Origin: Hymenobacter busanensis
GTDB lineage: Bacteria > Bacteroidota > Bacteroidia > Cytophagales > Hymenobacteraceae
Direction of reading: 5' to 3'
Assembly: GCF_008727865.1 (NCBI RefSeq)
Contig: NZ_VTWU01000005.1
Coordinates: forward strand, 248,001 to 312,000
Length of the DNA stretch: 64,000 nucleotides
The notes beneath the pieces are model-generated. The model did not search any database and was not told the origin of the DNA. It saw nothing but the letters and a program-made list of their open reading frames with translations. The position numbers were made by a program, and so were the translations under genes. This document shows positions 44,201 to 52,448 of the stretch, in pieces; the first letter of the stretch is position 1, and every line of letters starts with the position of its first letter.

Positions 44201-47200
44201 GGCAAAGTTCAGGTTGATGACGTTCAGGCCGGTAGCCGTGAGTACTGCCGCCGGGCCGGTGCTGTAAAACGAGTTATTGCTAATCGTCCAGTTGCTGCCG
44301 CCCGTGCCCGTGGCTACACCAAAACCCTGGAAGGTGAAGTTGAAAATATTGCACCCCGAGATGGTGTTACCGCTGTTGCTGATCGTGCTGGTAGTTACAG
44401 AGTATACCCCCTGGCCCGGTTGCGACGTTGCCACGTTGCTCAGGTCGCGAATGTCGCAGTTCAGCACTTGGTTGTTGTCGTTGCCGGTCACGCCGGCCGT
44501 CACGCCATTGAACACAGCCGTGCTGCTCGAACTGCCAAACGTGATGACACCGTTGCTCAAAAGGGTTCCAGCGCCTTCGGCCACTACATACTGGATGACG
44601 TTATTAGTCGCGTCCTGAATCAGGTTGAATACCACGCCGTTGACGTTGGCATTGCGGAAGAGCAGAAACTTGTCGGTGCCGGTTTGGTCAAAACGACCGT
44701 CGAAAATCACCCGGTCTGCTCCGTTTAGCGTGACGCCGTTGGAGGGGCTTCCGGTGCCGGTGGCGGCCCAACCCGTAATGGTGCGCAAAGTGGGCGCGCT
44801 AGGCTGCACCCGAATGGTGTAAGAGCCTGTGCCCTGTTCCGTGGGTGGGTTGAGCACGTTTGAGCCGTCTTCAGTCGTAATGTCGCCGGTAATGAGGACG
44901 GTCAGGTTGCCGGTGAGAATGCCGCCGTTCAGGGCCTGAAATAGGCCGCCGGCCGCCGTCAGCGAGGTGTACGTCTGGCCGGGGCCCACATTCACCGTAC
45001 CACTGAACGAAGCCTGAATGGAATAGCTCGGCAAGGTACCGCCGATGGGGAAGGCCGCGCTGGTCAGCGCCACACTCGCGGGCGTGGCCGCAAAGGTGTT
45101 GGGCGAGCTGATGCCCACGTTGGGAGAACCGGCCAAATCCTGCGCCACTACGAAGTATTGAATGGTGGTGCCGGCTGGCAGCGCACCGCCCACATTGCCC
45201 GGCAGCCTGGAGTAGTCGAGCACAAAGCTGAACGGCGAGGTAGTGCCCGTGGCTTCCACATACTTGAAGCCTGCCGTGGTGCTGGTGTTGTCGTTGAAGG
45301 TATTGGCGTCGGTGCTCAGCTTGTAGTACAGGCGCGGTGCCGTGCCCGCCGTCACGTTCACGCCGCTGGCATCAGTGATGGTGACGTTGGTCAGCGTCGG
45401 GCCGGTGGTGCTGGTGGTGTTGGTCAGCGGCGTGCCAATGGTGATGAGCGGCGCCGTCAGGTCGATGGCCGTGAAGGCGCCTTCGTCGGCTCCGATGTCG
45501 GGCGTGGTGGCATTGCGCGGGTTCTGGTCGTAGTCGTCGGCCACGGCTAGGCCCGACTGCGAGCCGCCGGTCAGCGGCTGGGCGCCGCCTTCGGCCTGGG
45601 TCGAGCCGCCGGGCGTCAGGTGCGGGTCGGCGGCGCTAACAAAGGGGGTGGTGCTTTCCGTCACGGCCGCCGACTCGCGCGGCGTGCTTACCGTACCGCC
45701 GTTGACGAGCAAGCGGTATTGAGCCAGCGTGGTGGCCGAGTTCGTGCCGTCATAGTAGAGCGCCGTGGTGCCGTAGAGCAGGTTGTTGTTGCTGGTGGTG
45801 GCCAGCGTGGTTACTGCAGCCGAGGTGCGGTAAAAAGCCACCGCTCGCGAAGTGCCCGTAGCACCCGCCGCCAGCACATACTTATTCACCAAGATGTTGT
45901 TGCGGTAGTCCAAGCTGTTCATGCCGGTGGTGGCATTCAGCGCCGCCGACTGGTGGCTGGTGTTGGTAGCCGTACCGCTCAGGTACACCGTGTTGTAGTA
46001 CACGTTTACTACGTTGCCCACCGAAATGGCAATACCCCGCACGCCTGGGTTGCTGCTGGAGGCATCGGCCCGTAGGTTGGCAATCAGGTTGTTATAGATG
46101 TTGCACACGGTGTTGGCCGCGCCGCTGCCGTTCTGCAGCCGGATGCCGTAGGTGTTGTTGGTGCTGCTGCCGCTGTGTATCAGCGTGTGAATGTAGTTGC
46201 GGTAGATGTTTACCGTCTGGCCCGAGGGTGTGGCCACGTCAATGCCTTCCAGGCCGGCCGTGTTGCTGGCCGTGCTGGTGAGCGTGAGGTTGTTGATCTT
46301 GTTGTCGAAGACGTTGAAGCGCGACGTTGTGCTAGTCGACGCAATACCGTACAACCCCGTAGCCGTGGCCGAGCAGCTAAGCTGCGTAATGGTATTGTTG
46401 CTGATGTTGCCGGTGCTGGCTACTGAGAAGTCGATGCCCACCACGCCAAAGCCCGACGAAGCCAACGCGCTGGTAAAGCCCGTGATGGTGTTGCCGCTGA
46501 TGGTCAGGTTGGTGCTGGCTGTGGTCAGGTTGCTCAGGCCGTAAAGCGGGCCCGTGCTGGCGGCAGCCGAAAAGGTGTTTAGGGTGTTGTTGCTGATGGT
46601 CAGCAGGTTCTGGGCGTTGAAATCGATACCCGAAGCCGCGGTAGAACCTGTCGGTGAAAGGTTGGTAATGGTGGTGTTCTGAATGGTCGTGTTCTGGTCG
46701 AGGGCCGTGCTGCCGCCGTTGAGTTGGATGCCGCGCAACGCGTTCTGAATCGTGCTGTTGAGCACCGACAGGTTGCTGTTGGCGCCGCCAGCAGCCGTGG
46801 CCGAACTGAGCGTATAGATGCCGACGGGGCCGTTCGCGTTGGTTTTGTCGAGCGTGATGGTGCCGTTCTGGTAGGTCACAAACTGGCAGCCGTCGGTACC
46901 CGAAAGCGCGTTGAGCCACAGGCCGCGCTCCATCTTGGTGGTGGCCGTGGCGTTGGCGGTGTTGTCCTTTAGGTCGATGCTGGTGATAGTGACGTAGTCG
47001 GAGCCGTTGAGGGTAATGACAGCGTCGGTGGAGCCGGTGCCGCCGGTGCCCTGCACCACGGGGTTGGCGGCCGGGCCGCTTTTCTGGAACGTGATGGTGT
47101 TGGAGGCCGTGCCGGTCGCCGTGATGGTCAGAGGCGCCTCGTTGAAGGTCTGGCCCGACGTTACGTTAAATGTTACCGCACCGCCTAGGCCTTCGTTGAG

Positions 47201-48454
47201 CGCGGCCACGGCGGCAGTCCAGGTCTGGAAGTTGCGCCCACCGGTGGCCACCGTATTGTCGATGGTGTACTGGCCCGAGAGCAGTAGCGGGGCCCGGCTC
47301 GTCAGCACCACGTTGTCGACGGCGGCCGGGGGCTGGTTGGCTGAAGCGTTGTCATTAACCCACGTGAAAATCAGGCGAATAGTAGTGCCGGCTGTGCTGG
47401 TGGGCAAGGTGCTGGTAGAAACCACAAAGCCGCTGCTTTGCCCGCGCAGGTTGTCTACAATTATCGTTGGTGTACCCGTACCTGTACCGGAAATTGCGGT
47501 GCCAGGAGCAATGCGGGAGGTGCCAACCGTTGGAGTAAAACTGGTAGGAGCGTACGAAACCCGCAGGTAATCAAAGTTATTCTCGCCGTTGTTTTTCCAG
47601 TCGAATGATAAGCTAACTAGGGTTTGACCCGCCGGAATAGCCACGTCTTGGTAAAAATGCACAACCTCCGAGCCACCAGCTGTGCTTGACGTGTAGGTGT
47701 GCGTAGCGCCGGCGGGGTCATTGGAAATATAGGCTGCGGCACTGCCCTGAGTAGCGCCAGCCGCCGTGCCGGTAAACCATTTGTTGGTGGCGCTGCCGTT
47801 GAGAACCGTAGTAAAACTGCCGAAGCCACCCTCGAAGCTCTCGTTGATGAGCGCGGTGCTGGGGTTGCTGACGGTGAAGGTGGCTTTGTAATTGGCGCCG
47901 CTGTTGCTGTAAAACACGGTGCCGCCGGGCGTGGTGCTGGCCTCGCCATACACTTCCAGCGTGTAAGTGCCGTTAGGCAGGCCAGCCAGCAGGTTGGCAG
48001 TGTTGGAGGTGTTGGTCCACTGCTGGTTTTGGAAGCCCGCGCCCGCGCCACCGATGTTGCCGTCGAACGGTAGGTTGATGGCCGTAAAAGCGCCGCTGCC
48101 CGCTCCGGTACCCAGGTACACGCGGTATTGCAGCCGGGCGCTTTGCACGTCGTCGGTGGCCAGGTTTTTAAAGGTTTTCAACTGCGCACCGCTGAGTACC
48201 AGCGACTGAGCCGGCGTGAAAGTGCCCAAGGAGCCCGTGAAATCAGGGTTGGCAGTGGTCGTGCTGGGCACCATGTCGTAAAACGTGTTGCCGCTGCCGT
48301 TGGCATTCAGCACCACGTAGCCTTCGTAGATGCCACTCTGCGCGTTGGCCCCGAAGGGCAACAGCAAGGACAAGCACAGCAGCCAGCCAAGGCCAGTGTG
48401 CCATGCAGCACCAAGCAAACCAATGGGCTTCTTGCGGGGTAAAGATGTGGGCAT
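41258..48454 (-). CDS. Giant T9SS-secreted modular protein B
   Basis: 2398-residue secreted protein, paralogous to its neighbour. ATG 48454 begins a signal peptide ending near PFGANAQ. It has an extra N-terminal domain (about 40-190, GIYEGYVVLNANGSG), then the same module as protein A (INESFEGGFGSF, SLSFDWKNNGENN; about 200-390), a first beta-helix-like region rich in Asn/Ser/Thr (393-986, ending PDIGADEG), a spacer domain (990-1150), a second beta-helix-like region (1160-1808, ending DIGSDEFSY), the TWTGSASTDWFSSANW module (about 1905), LPVSLTSFEAKRDG (about 2213) and a type A sorting domain ending TRTVRVVKE. The two proteins differ mainly in the middle. Probably a surface adhesin; no enzyme motif seen. 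Confidence 0.88.
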   Translation of the reverse strand: MPTSLPRKKPIGLLGAAWHTGLGWLLCLSLLLPFGANAQSGIYEGYVVLNANGSGNTFYDMVPSTTTANPDFTGSLGTFTPAQSLVLSGAQLKTFKNLATDDVQSARLQYRVYLGTGAGSGAFTAINLPFDGNIGGAGAGFQNQQWTNTSNTANLLAGLPNGTYTLEVYGEASTTPGGTVFYSNSGANYKATFTVSNPSTALINESFEGGFGSFTTVLNGSATNKWFTGTAAGATQGSAAAYISNDPAGATHTYTSSTAGGSEVVHFYQDVAIPAGQTLVSLSFDWKNNGENNFDYLRVSYAPTSFTPTVGTSRIAPGTAISGTGTGTPTIIVDNLRGQSSGFVVSTSTLPTSTAGTTIRLIFTWVNDNASANQPPAAVDNVVLTSRAPLLLSGQYTIDNTVATGGRNFQTWTAAVAALNEGLGGAVTFNVTSGQTFNEAPLTITATGTASNTITFQKSGPAANPVVQGTGGTGSTDAVITLNGSDYVTITSIDLKDNTANATATTKMERGLWLNALSGTDGCQFVTYQNGTITLDKTNANGPVGIYTLSSATAAGGANSNLSVLNSTIQNALRGIQLNGGSTALDQNTTIQNTTITNLSPTGSTAASGIDFNAQNLLTISNNTLNTFSAAASTGPLYGLSNLTTASTNLTISGNTITGFTSALASSGFGVVGIDFSVASTGNISNNTITQLSCSATATGLYGIASTSTTSRFNVFDNKINNLTLTSTASNTAGLEGIDVATPSGQTVNIYRNYIHTLIHSGSSTNNTYGIRLQNGSGAANTVCNIYNNLIANLRADASSSNPGVRGIAISVGNVVNVYYNTVYLSGTATNTSHQSAALNATTGMNSLDYRNNILVNKYVLAAGATGTSRAVAFYRTSAAVTTLATTSNNNLLYGTTALYYDGTNSATTLAQYRLLVNGGTVSTPRESAAVTESTTPFVSAADPHLTPGGSTQAEGGAQPLTGGSQSGLAVADDYDQNPRNATTPDIGADEGAFTAIDLTAPLITIGTPLTNTTSTTGPTLTNVTITDASGVNVTAGTAPRLYYKLSTDANTFNDNTSTTAGFKYVEATGTTSPFSFVLDYSRLPGNVGGALPAGTTIQYFVVAQDLAGSPNVGISSPNTFAATPASVALTSAAFPIGGTLPSYSIQASFSGTVNVGPGQTYTSLTAAGGLFQALNGGILTGNLTVLITGDITTEDGSNVLNPPTEQGTGSYTIRVQPSAPTLRTITGWAATGTGSPSNGVTLNGADRVIFDGRFDQTGTDKFLLFRNANVNGVVFNLIQDATNNVIQYVVAEGAGTLLSNGVITFGSSSSTAVFNGVTAGVTGNDNNQVLNCDIRDLSNVATSQPGQGVYSVTTSTISNSGNTISGCNIFNFTFQGFGVATGTGGSNWTISNNSFYSTGPAAVLTATGLNVINLNFASSVTGIVVSGNYIGGSQPQAGGAAWVNSSPNGVVKGIRLVAAGTSNAPSVSISGNVVRNFTLSGGGSSASFIGIDATQSSLDNTSYSISGNTVSNITSNSTQSGGIGSIGLVGIAATTNASASTAQLVTGNTVSDLDLNPAVASTPNIYVTGIQTRTSTVNTGTISRNRVYNLTNSGTAATAGVVGIALNGGSWTVANNQVTLGNTSAAVSSLSNAPIIIGILNNTSLITTENFYFNSALVNGTAGTGAVKTYAFRMSGTAGSLLRNNVLVNVRTGGTGGHFAIGVPGSATFPGSVNSNYNNLYAAVAGQTAENNATALTFAAWQAQTGSPDANSKNSNAKFVDPSAGNLNLDPTTNCQLNNAGLAVAGVNGEFDNAATDRQTTPDIGSDEFSYTQQLAAFAGPTTQQVCTGGSATLTVNSAGNGGLFTVVYSNGTAQTTVNNATAGQAITVPLVGASTTYTLVSVTDAYGCSLGVSGSANTVTLNETTTTTWTGSASTDWFSSANWTNCVPSAAVDAVVPSGTANKPALGAGAAAVRTLTFAGDAKLAMTGGTLSVSGNWTRTGTGATSAFSGGTVAFVGSTAQQLTDAVSFFDLTVNKPGDTLRLAANQNVAGTLSLSGGILKTYTPATTYQVNLAGSLTETASSYVLGNVVVAATLSTDGSTSNFGGVGLTLTAHGNGTTTALPGPTTVTRSTGKPVYGTGANSTNASIRRQFAVVPTTDTNLNVDLVFGYADSGYELNGLAENRLALYSAATAAGPWRPEGGNRDTGANTVTKLGLDHLSVWTLGSLDTPLPVSLTSFEAKRDGTNAVVTWATAQEKNSRGFEVQVSADGVNYRTLGFVASESPNSSGPRSYRFIDREAGKLGLRYYRLRQFDFDGKDAFFGPRTLQFEAPAQLGLAAYPTRFGSQLTVEVSSPTAAHTTVELLDAVGRVLLRQPAELVPGLQQLPLRRVEQLATGTYLLRLTATGQTRTVRVVKE

Positions 48455-48553
48455 AGAAAAAAGGTGAGCGTGAAAAAACTGGAAAGAGAAGCGCCGATGT
48501 TCGCCGGTCATTCACTGGGCAATATGCCGGCACGGTAAGCCGCGGCGCTGCGA

Positions 48554-48574
48554 TACTCAACCACGGGTTGAGTA
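48554..48574. promoter_or_regulatory. Inverted repeat upstream of giant protein B gene
   Basis: TACTCAACC-ACG-GGTTGAGTA: perfect 9-bp arms with a 3-nt centre, 100 nt upstream of the giant gene B start. It could be an operator or an RNA hairpin in the leader. The rest of the 284-nt gap (48455-48738) shows only a weak minus-strand TAGCTTTC at 48648-48641. Confidence 0.5.
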
Positions 48575-48738
48575 CACAGGCCTGAACAGTAGAATCTTAG
48601 AAGCAGCAGAAGGGCAGGGCTTTTCAGCAAAGCTTCTGCGGAAAGCTAGTATTTTTTCGGCTAAACAGATGAACTTGCTAGCCGAATGGAGGCGTGCCGT
48701 GTGCTAATAATCCTACTCGGTGGCTCAACCAGCCCCAT

Positions 48739-49800
48739 TCATACCGGCTTTACTTCGGGTGCCACTGTGAGCTTGGCCAGAAACACCACCGCCTGCTCGT
48801 AGCGGCTGCGCAGCTCGTGGTAGTGTTGCCAGGCCTCGGCGCGGTTGGCCACCACGGGCACACCGGCTTCTTGCAACTGGTCGTAAGCGTGCTCAAAGTC
48901 GCGGCGTGACGGTTCTTCCAGCGGATTGCCGGTGGCCACCAAGCCCGAGGGTTGGCTGTGGGCCCGGTTCTGGAAAAAGCGGTACACCCGGTTCATGGCA
49001 ATGCAGCCGGCCTTGAAGCACAACTCGGCGTTGCTGCTACGCGGCTGGTCTACGGTGCTGAAAATGAGCGCTGCCGTGTCGAGAATGATGCCGGCCGAGG
49101 TGACCCACGAGCGGCCCGGCTGGGGTGAGCGGAAAAACGAGATGATGGGCAGCGAGGTATGGCTCTCCTCAATTTCCACGAACCATTCTTCCCAGCGCTG
49201 CCACTGGTCTTCGTCGTCGAGCAAGGAGCCGCTGCGGTTGAGCCACGTAATCAGGTTCGTGGCCGAGGCCGGGGCCCCGGCGCGTAGCTCCAGCCGCGCT
49301 ACCACCAGCTCGCGCCGCGAAAAAGCTTGGTAAATCGTGGGCAGGTACGAAATCAGGAGCGTGAGCAGCAGCAGGCCCAGCAAGGCCTCCGAAAACGAGG
49401 CCGAGCTGGCCACCAGGCCGTGCGTCGGTTCTTCGGCCCCGATGGTGAGCAGGGCGTTGTTGCTGATCAGGTAGCACCGTTCCCAGCTGCCTTCGCCCAG
49501 GCCCCAGAAAATGCAGGTGTAAGCCACCGACAGCAACCCGAGCCACACCACCGGCAGGGCAATAAGGGCTACGGGCGCGTAAATCGACAGCACCCGGTCG
49601 CGCTGAGCGTAGGTCTGGGCCCGGCTGGCTACCACATCGAACACCACCCGGACGAACCGGAAGACATAATTGCTGACCAGCACCGACTCGTTGCGCGGCA
49701 GCACAAACGAGCGAATGGCCGCCGACACCACCACTACTACCAACGCCACACCAGCCAGCACCGCCACGCCGCGCAACAGCAACTCCCAAAGCATCAGCAA
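48739..49800 (-). CDS. Channel-like membrane protein with degenerate pore
   Basis: 353-residue membrane protein with four to five helices in the first 165 residues and a cytosolic C-terminal half. The stretch SNNALLTIGAEEPTHGL followed by a helix ending LISYLPTIYQAFSRRE has the layout of a pore loop plus inner helix of two-helix potassium channels, but the filter reads TIGAE instead of TVGYG. I cannot name a characterised homologue. The C-terminal half has the Trp-rich DDEDQWQRWEEWFVEIEESH and a helical end. It could be a non-selective channel, a divergent one or a sensor. Confidence 0.65.
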   Translation of the reverse strand: MLMLWELLLRGVAVLAGVALVVVVVSAAIRSFVLPRNESVLVSNYVFRFVRVVFDVVASRAQTYAQRDRVLSIYAPVALIALPVVWLGLLSVAYTCIFWGLGEGSWERCYLISNNALLTIGAEEPTHGLVASSASFSEALLGLLLLTLLISYLPTIYQAFSRRELVVARLELRAGAPASATNLITWLNRSGSLLDDEDQWQRWEEWFVEIEESHTSLPIISFFRSPQPGRSWVTSAGIILDTAALIFSTVDQPRSSNAELCFKAGCIAMNRVYRFFQNRAHSQPSGLVATGNPLEEPSRRDFEHAYDQLQEAGVPVVANRAEAWQHYHELRSRYEQAVVFLAKLTVAPEVKPV

Positions 49801-49908
49801 AGCGGCATAAAACAGGTGTGAATGTGGCTTGTACGGGTGCGGCGGCTAGCAGTTGGCGGCCGGCCCGATTCACCCGAAGATGTGATGCACCCAGTGCGGC
49901 CGTGGCCC

Positions 49909-49916
49909 TACTTTTG
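49909..49916 (+). promoter_or_regulatory. -7 element of the lipoprotein gene at 49977
   Basis: TACTTTTG, an exact TAnnTTTG match, 60 nt before the ATG. No clear -33 box. Confidence 0.5.
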
Positions 49917-49976
49917 TTTCACGCTCTTTGCCTGAGCCATTTACCCCGATTCACGCCCCACTTCTTGCTGCCCGCT

Positions 49977-50753
49977 ATGAAAACGCTTTTTCACTCCTTG
50001 CGCCTGCTGCTACCCGCGGCGGCGTTGCTGGCCTTGGTCAGCTGCTCGTCTACCAGCAACATCAGCATGAAAGTGCCCGACCAGCTCAGCACCGCCACGG
50101 CCCTGCCCGTCACGGGCAAGCAGGGCTTTAAGCAAACGCGCGAGTTTGGGCCGTTTGCCACCACCAATGTGCGCTCGGGCTGGCTAAGCACCAGCGGGTG
50201 GTCGGCGCCGGTGGGCCGCAACTGGCTGCCCGTGGCCGCGTGGTACGACCAAAGCCGGGCCAAGCGCAAGTTTTCGTTTACGCTGCAGCCGCAGGCCGGC
50301 GCCCCTTGGCACGTGCAGGGCGCCTATTACTCCTGGAGCCAAGACCTGACGCTGGCACCCAACGCTAATTCCTCGGTGGGCCTCACGCTCAACCAGGAAG
50401 ACGTGTACAGCAGCATCATTCAAGGGCCCGGCCACCAACATACCTGGCAATTGGTCATCGAAAGCCAAAGCCGGCTGGGCGAAGGCAAACAGTTTGCCCG
50501 AGGCACCCTATCCAACGGCGACTCCCTGCTGCAGGTGCGCCCCATTTCCCAAATGCTGCGCCGCGACGGCCGGACTATGAACATGCCCTTTGGAGTGCCC
50601 GTGGGTTACGAGTTTGTGCGGCCCAACGGCTCGGTGGTGGGCGCCGTGGAGCTGTTTGGCCGCGGCCGGGTGTGGTTGTCGCCGCGCATTTCGCCCGAGC
50701 TGCAGGCGCCGGTAGCGGCGGCAATGGCTTCGATGTTGCTGCGCCAGGATTAG
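49977..50753 (+). CDS. Lipoprotein of unknown function
   Basis: 258-residue predicted lipoprotein; signal peptide with lipobox LALVSC (Cys23) and a Ser-rich tether. The body is beta-rich and soluble, with blocks KQTREFGPFATTNVRSGW, VAAWYDQSRAKRKFSFTLQ and GYEFVRPNGSVVGAVELFG. I do not recognise a family. It is divergent from the channel-like gene and convergent with the lutB-like gene. Confidence 0.75.
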   Translation: MKTLFHSLRLLLPAAALLALVSCSSTSNISMKVPDQLSTATALPVTGKQGFKQTREFGPFATTNVRSGWLSTSGWSAPVGRNWLPVAAWYDQSRAKRKFSFTLQPQAGAPWHVQGAYYSWSQDLTLAPNANSSVGLTLNQEDVYSSIIQGPGHQHTWQLVIESQSRLGEGKQFARGTLSNGDSLLQVRPISQMLRRDGRTMNMPFGVPVGYEFVRPNGSVVGAVELFGRGRVWLSPRISPELQAPVAAAMASMLLRQD

Positions 50754-50790
50754 TTGGTTGCTTCCTGCGAGTCAACAGTTTGATATTCCC

Positions 50791-50891
50791 GTCATCCTAA
50801 GCGCAGCGAAAGGCCTTCTCACTGCAGGGACGATAATCGTTACGACGACTCGTTCAGCGGTGAAAAGGTCCTTCGCTGCGCTCAGGATGAC
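50791..50891. repeat. REP-like inverted repeat pair
   Basis: Two 27-nt arms in opposite orientation: 50791-50817 (GTCATCCTAAGCGCAGCGAA plus 7) and 50865-50891, whose complement is GTCATCCTGAGCGCAGCGAA plus 7. They agree at 24 of 27 positions across a 47-nt spacer. Copies of GTCATCCTGAGCGCAGCGAAGG-like sequence are, to my knowledge, common in Cytophagales intergenic DNA. It fits a REP-type element rather than a terminator. Confidence 0.75.
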
Positions 50892-50900
50892 GTTCTTTTA

Positions 50901-50942
50901 CTGGCAACTGGCAACTGGCAACTGGCAACTGGCAACTGGCAA
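50901..50942. repeat. Six tandem copies of CTGGCAA
   Basis: Six perfect 7-nt copies, ending exactly at the stop codon of the minus-strand lutB-like gene (50943-50945). It is intergenic on both strands, so length change would not shift a reading frame. Confidence 0.95.
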
Positions 50943-52331
50943 CTACTTCTTGCCGCGCTCCTTCCAGAGCTGCCGGAACGACTTGGGCGCCACCTGCACC
51001 GCGTCGCGGCGCTTGCTCCAGCCTACTTCGCCCAGTAGGCGGCTGAGTACCCAGTTTTTGCCGGCTACCGGCGCCATGCCCCACAACCAGCGGTGCTTCA
51101 TGCCGTAGAGCCACAGCCGAATGGCGCGTTGTTCTTCTTTGTCGGTCAGGTGCTCTTTCACGGCCTGCTGGCGGTTGAGCAGCAGAATGTTGTGAATCGG
51201 AATCTTGACTGGGCACACCGACGAGCACGCGCCGCACAGGCTGCTGGCGTAGCTCAGGTGCTTGTTGTCGGCCATGCCGTCGAGGTGCGGGGTAATGACC
51301 GAGCCGATGGGGCCGGAGTACGTCGTTTCGTAGGTGTGGCCGCCGATGTTTTTGTAGACCGGGCACACATTCAGGCAGGCGCCGCACCGAATGCATTGCA
51401 GCGCCTCGCGCTTGTCGGGCTGGGCCAGCAGGTTGGTGCGGCCGTTGTCGAGCAGCACCACGTACATTTCGTCGGGGCCGTCTTTTTCTAGCGGCTGGCG
51501 CGGGCCCAGGTACACCGTGTTGTACACCGTCAGCTGCTGGCCGGTGCCGCTGGTGCTCAGCAAGGGCCAGAACAAGTCGAGGTCGGCCAGCGTGGGAATG
51601 AGCTTTTCAATGCCCACCACGGCAATGTGGGTGCGTGGAAACGAGGCCGACAGACGGGCGTTGCCTTCGTTTTCGGTCACGGCCACGCCGCCCACGTCGG
51701 CAATTAGAAAGTTGCCGCCCGTCACGCCTACTTCGGCCGAGGTGTACTTGCTGCGCAACAACTTGCGGGCCGTGGCTACCAGCTTTTGGGCGTCGTCGGT
51801 GGGCTCGATGTGCAGGTGTTTGACGAAAATATCGGCAATGTCCTTCTTGCTCAGGTGCATGGCCGGCGTCACAATGTGGTAGGGCCGCTCGCCGTTCAGC
51901 TGCACGATGTACTCGCCCAAATCCGTCTCCACCGACTCGACGCCGTTCTTTTCGAGGTAGTGGTTGAGGTGAATTTCCTCGGTGGTCATGCTCTTGGCCT
52001 TCACCACGGTGCGGGCCCGCTTGCGCTGCATGATTTTGCCGATTTCGCGCAGGGCCTCGTCGGCGTTCTGCGCCCAGATGACCTTGCCGCCGCGCTTGGT
52101 GAAGTTCTCCTCCCACTGCAGCAGGTACTGGTCGAGGTGGTTGATGACCTCACTTTTGCGGTAAGCCGCCCGCGCCCGCGCCAATTCATGGTCGCGGTAC
52201 CAGTTCAGGCCCGTTTCTACGGCCGCGTTGTACTTGCCGATGTTGAAGCGAATTTTGCGGCGGTGCTCCAGGTCAAACGCTTTGCGGTCGGAGTCGACGA
52301 GAAACTGGGAGGCTTTGGCAACGGTAGGCAT
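50943..52331 (-). CDS. lutB: LutB-like iron-sulfur protein
   Basis: 462-residue cytosolic protein of the LutB/LldF family (DUF162/LUD domain plus ferredoxin domain), which in LutABC oxidises L-lactate to pyruvate. The LUD part spans about 70-300 (SMTTEEIHLNHYLEKNGVES, ITPHLDG later). Two 4Fe-4S motifs follow: Cys313, 316, 319, 323 (CIRCGACLNVCPVY) and Cys366, 369, 373 (LCGACSSVCPVKIPIH). The partners lutA and lutC are not nearby, so the exact substrate system is open. Start ATG 52331 is 35 nt from a TACTTTTG element. Confidence 0.9.
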   Translation of the reverse strand: MPTVAKASQFLVDSDRKAFDLEHRRKIRFNIGKYNAAVETGLNWYRDHELARARAAYRKSEVINHLDQYLLQWEENFTKRGGKVIWAQNADEALREIGKIMQRKRARTVVKAKSMTTEEIHLNHYLEKNGVESVETDLGEYIVQLNGERPYHIVTPAMHLSKKDIADIFVKHLHIEPTDDAQKLVATARKLLRSKYTSAEVGVTGGNFLIADVGGVAVTENEGNARLSASFPRTHIAVVGIEKLIPTLADLDLFWPLLSTSGTGQQLTVYNTVYLGPRQPLEKDGPDEMYVVLLDNGRTNLLAQPDKREALQCIRCGACLNVCPVYKNIGGHTYETTYSGPIGSVITPHLDGMADNKHLSYASSLCGACSSVCPVKIPIHNILLLNRQQAVKEHLTDKEEQRAIRLWLYGMKHRWLWGMAPVAGKNWVLSRLLGEVGWSKRRDAVQVAPKSFRQLWKERGKK

Positions 52332-52365
52332 GGCAGCACGGAGTCAGCGGTGAGCGGCAAGTACG

Positions 52366-52373
52366 CAAAAGTA
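52366..52373 (-). promoter_or_regulatory. -7 element of the lutB-like gene
   Basis: On the minus strand TACTTTTG, 35 nt before the ATG at 52331. No matching TTTG box was found at the expected distance. Confidence 0.5.
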
Positions 52374-52448
52374 AAAGTGCGGAAGTTGCCTCGGAGTTCA
52401 GCCCCGGTCAACTTCCGCACGTTCTCGGCAGCGGCTGGGCGCGAAAAA

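Noticed and set aside
50901-50942. CRISPR-like array
   Set aside because: The repeats are 7 nt, contiguous and without spacers, and no cas gene is near.
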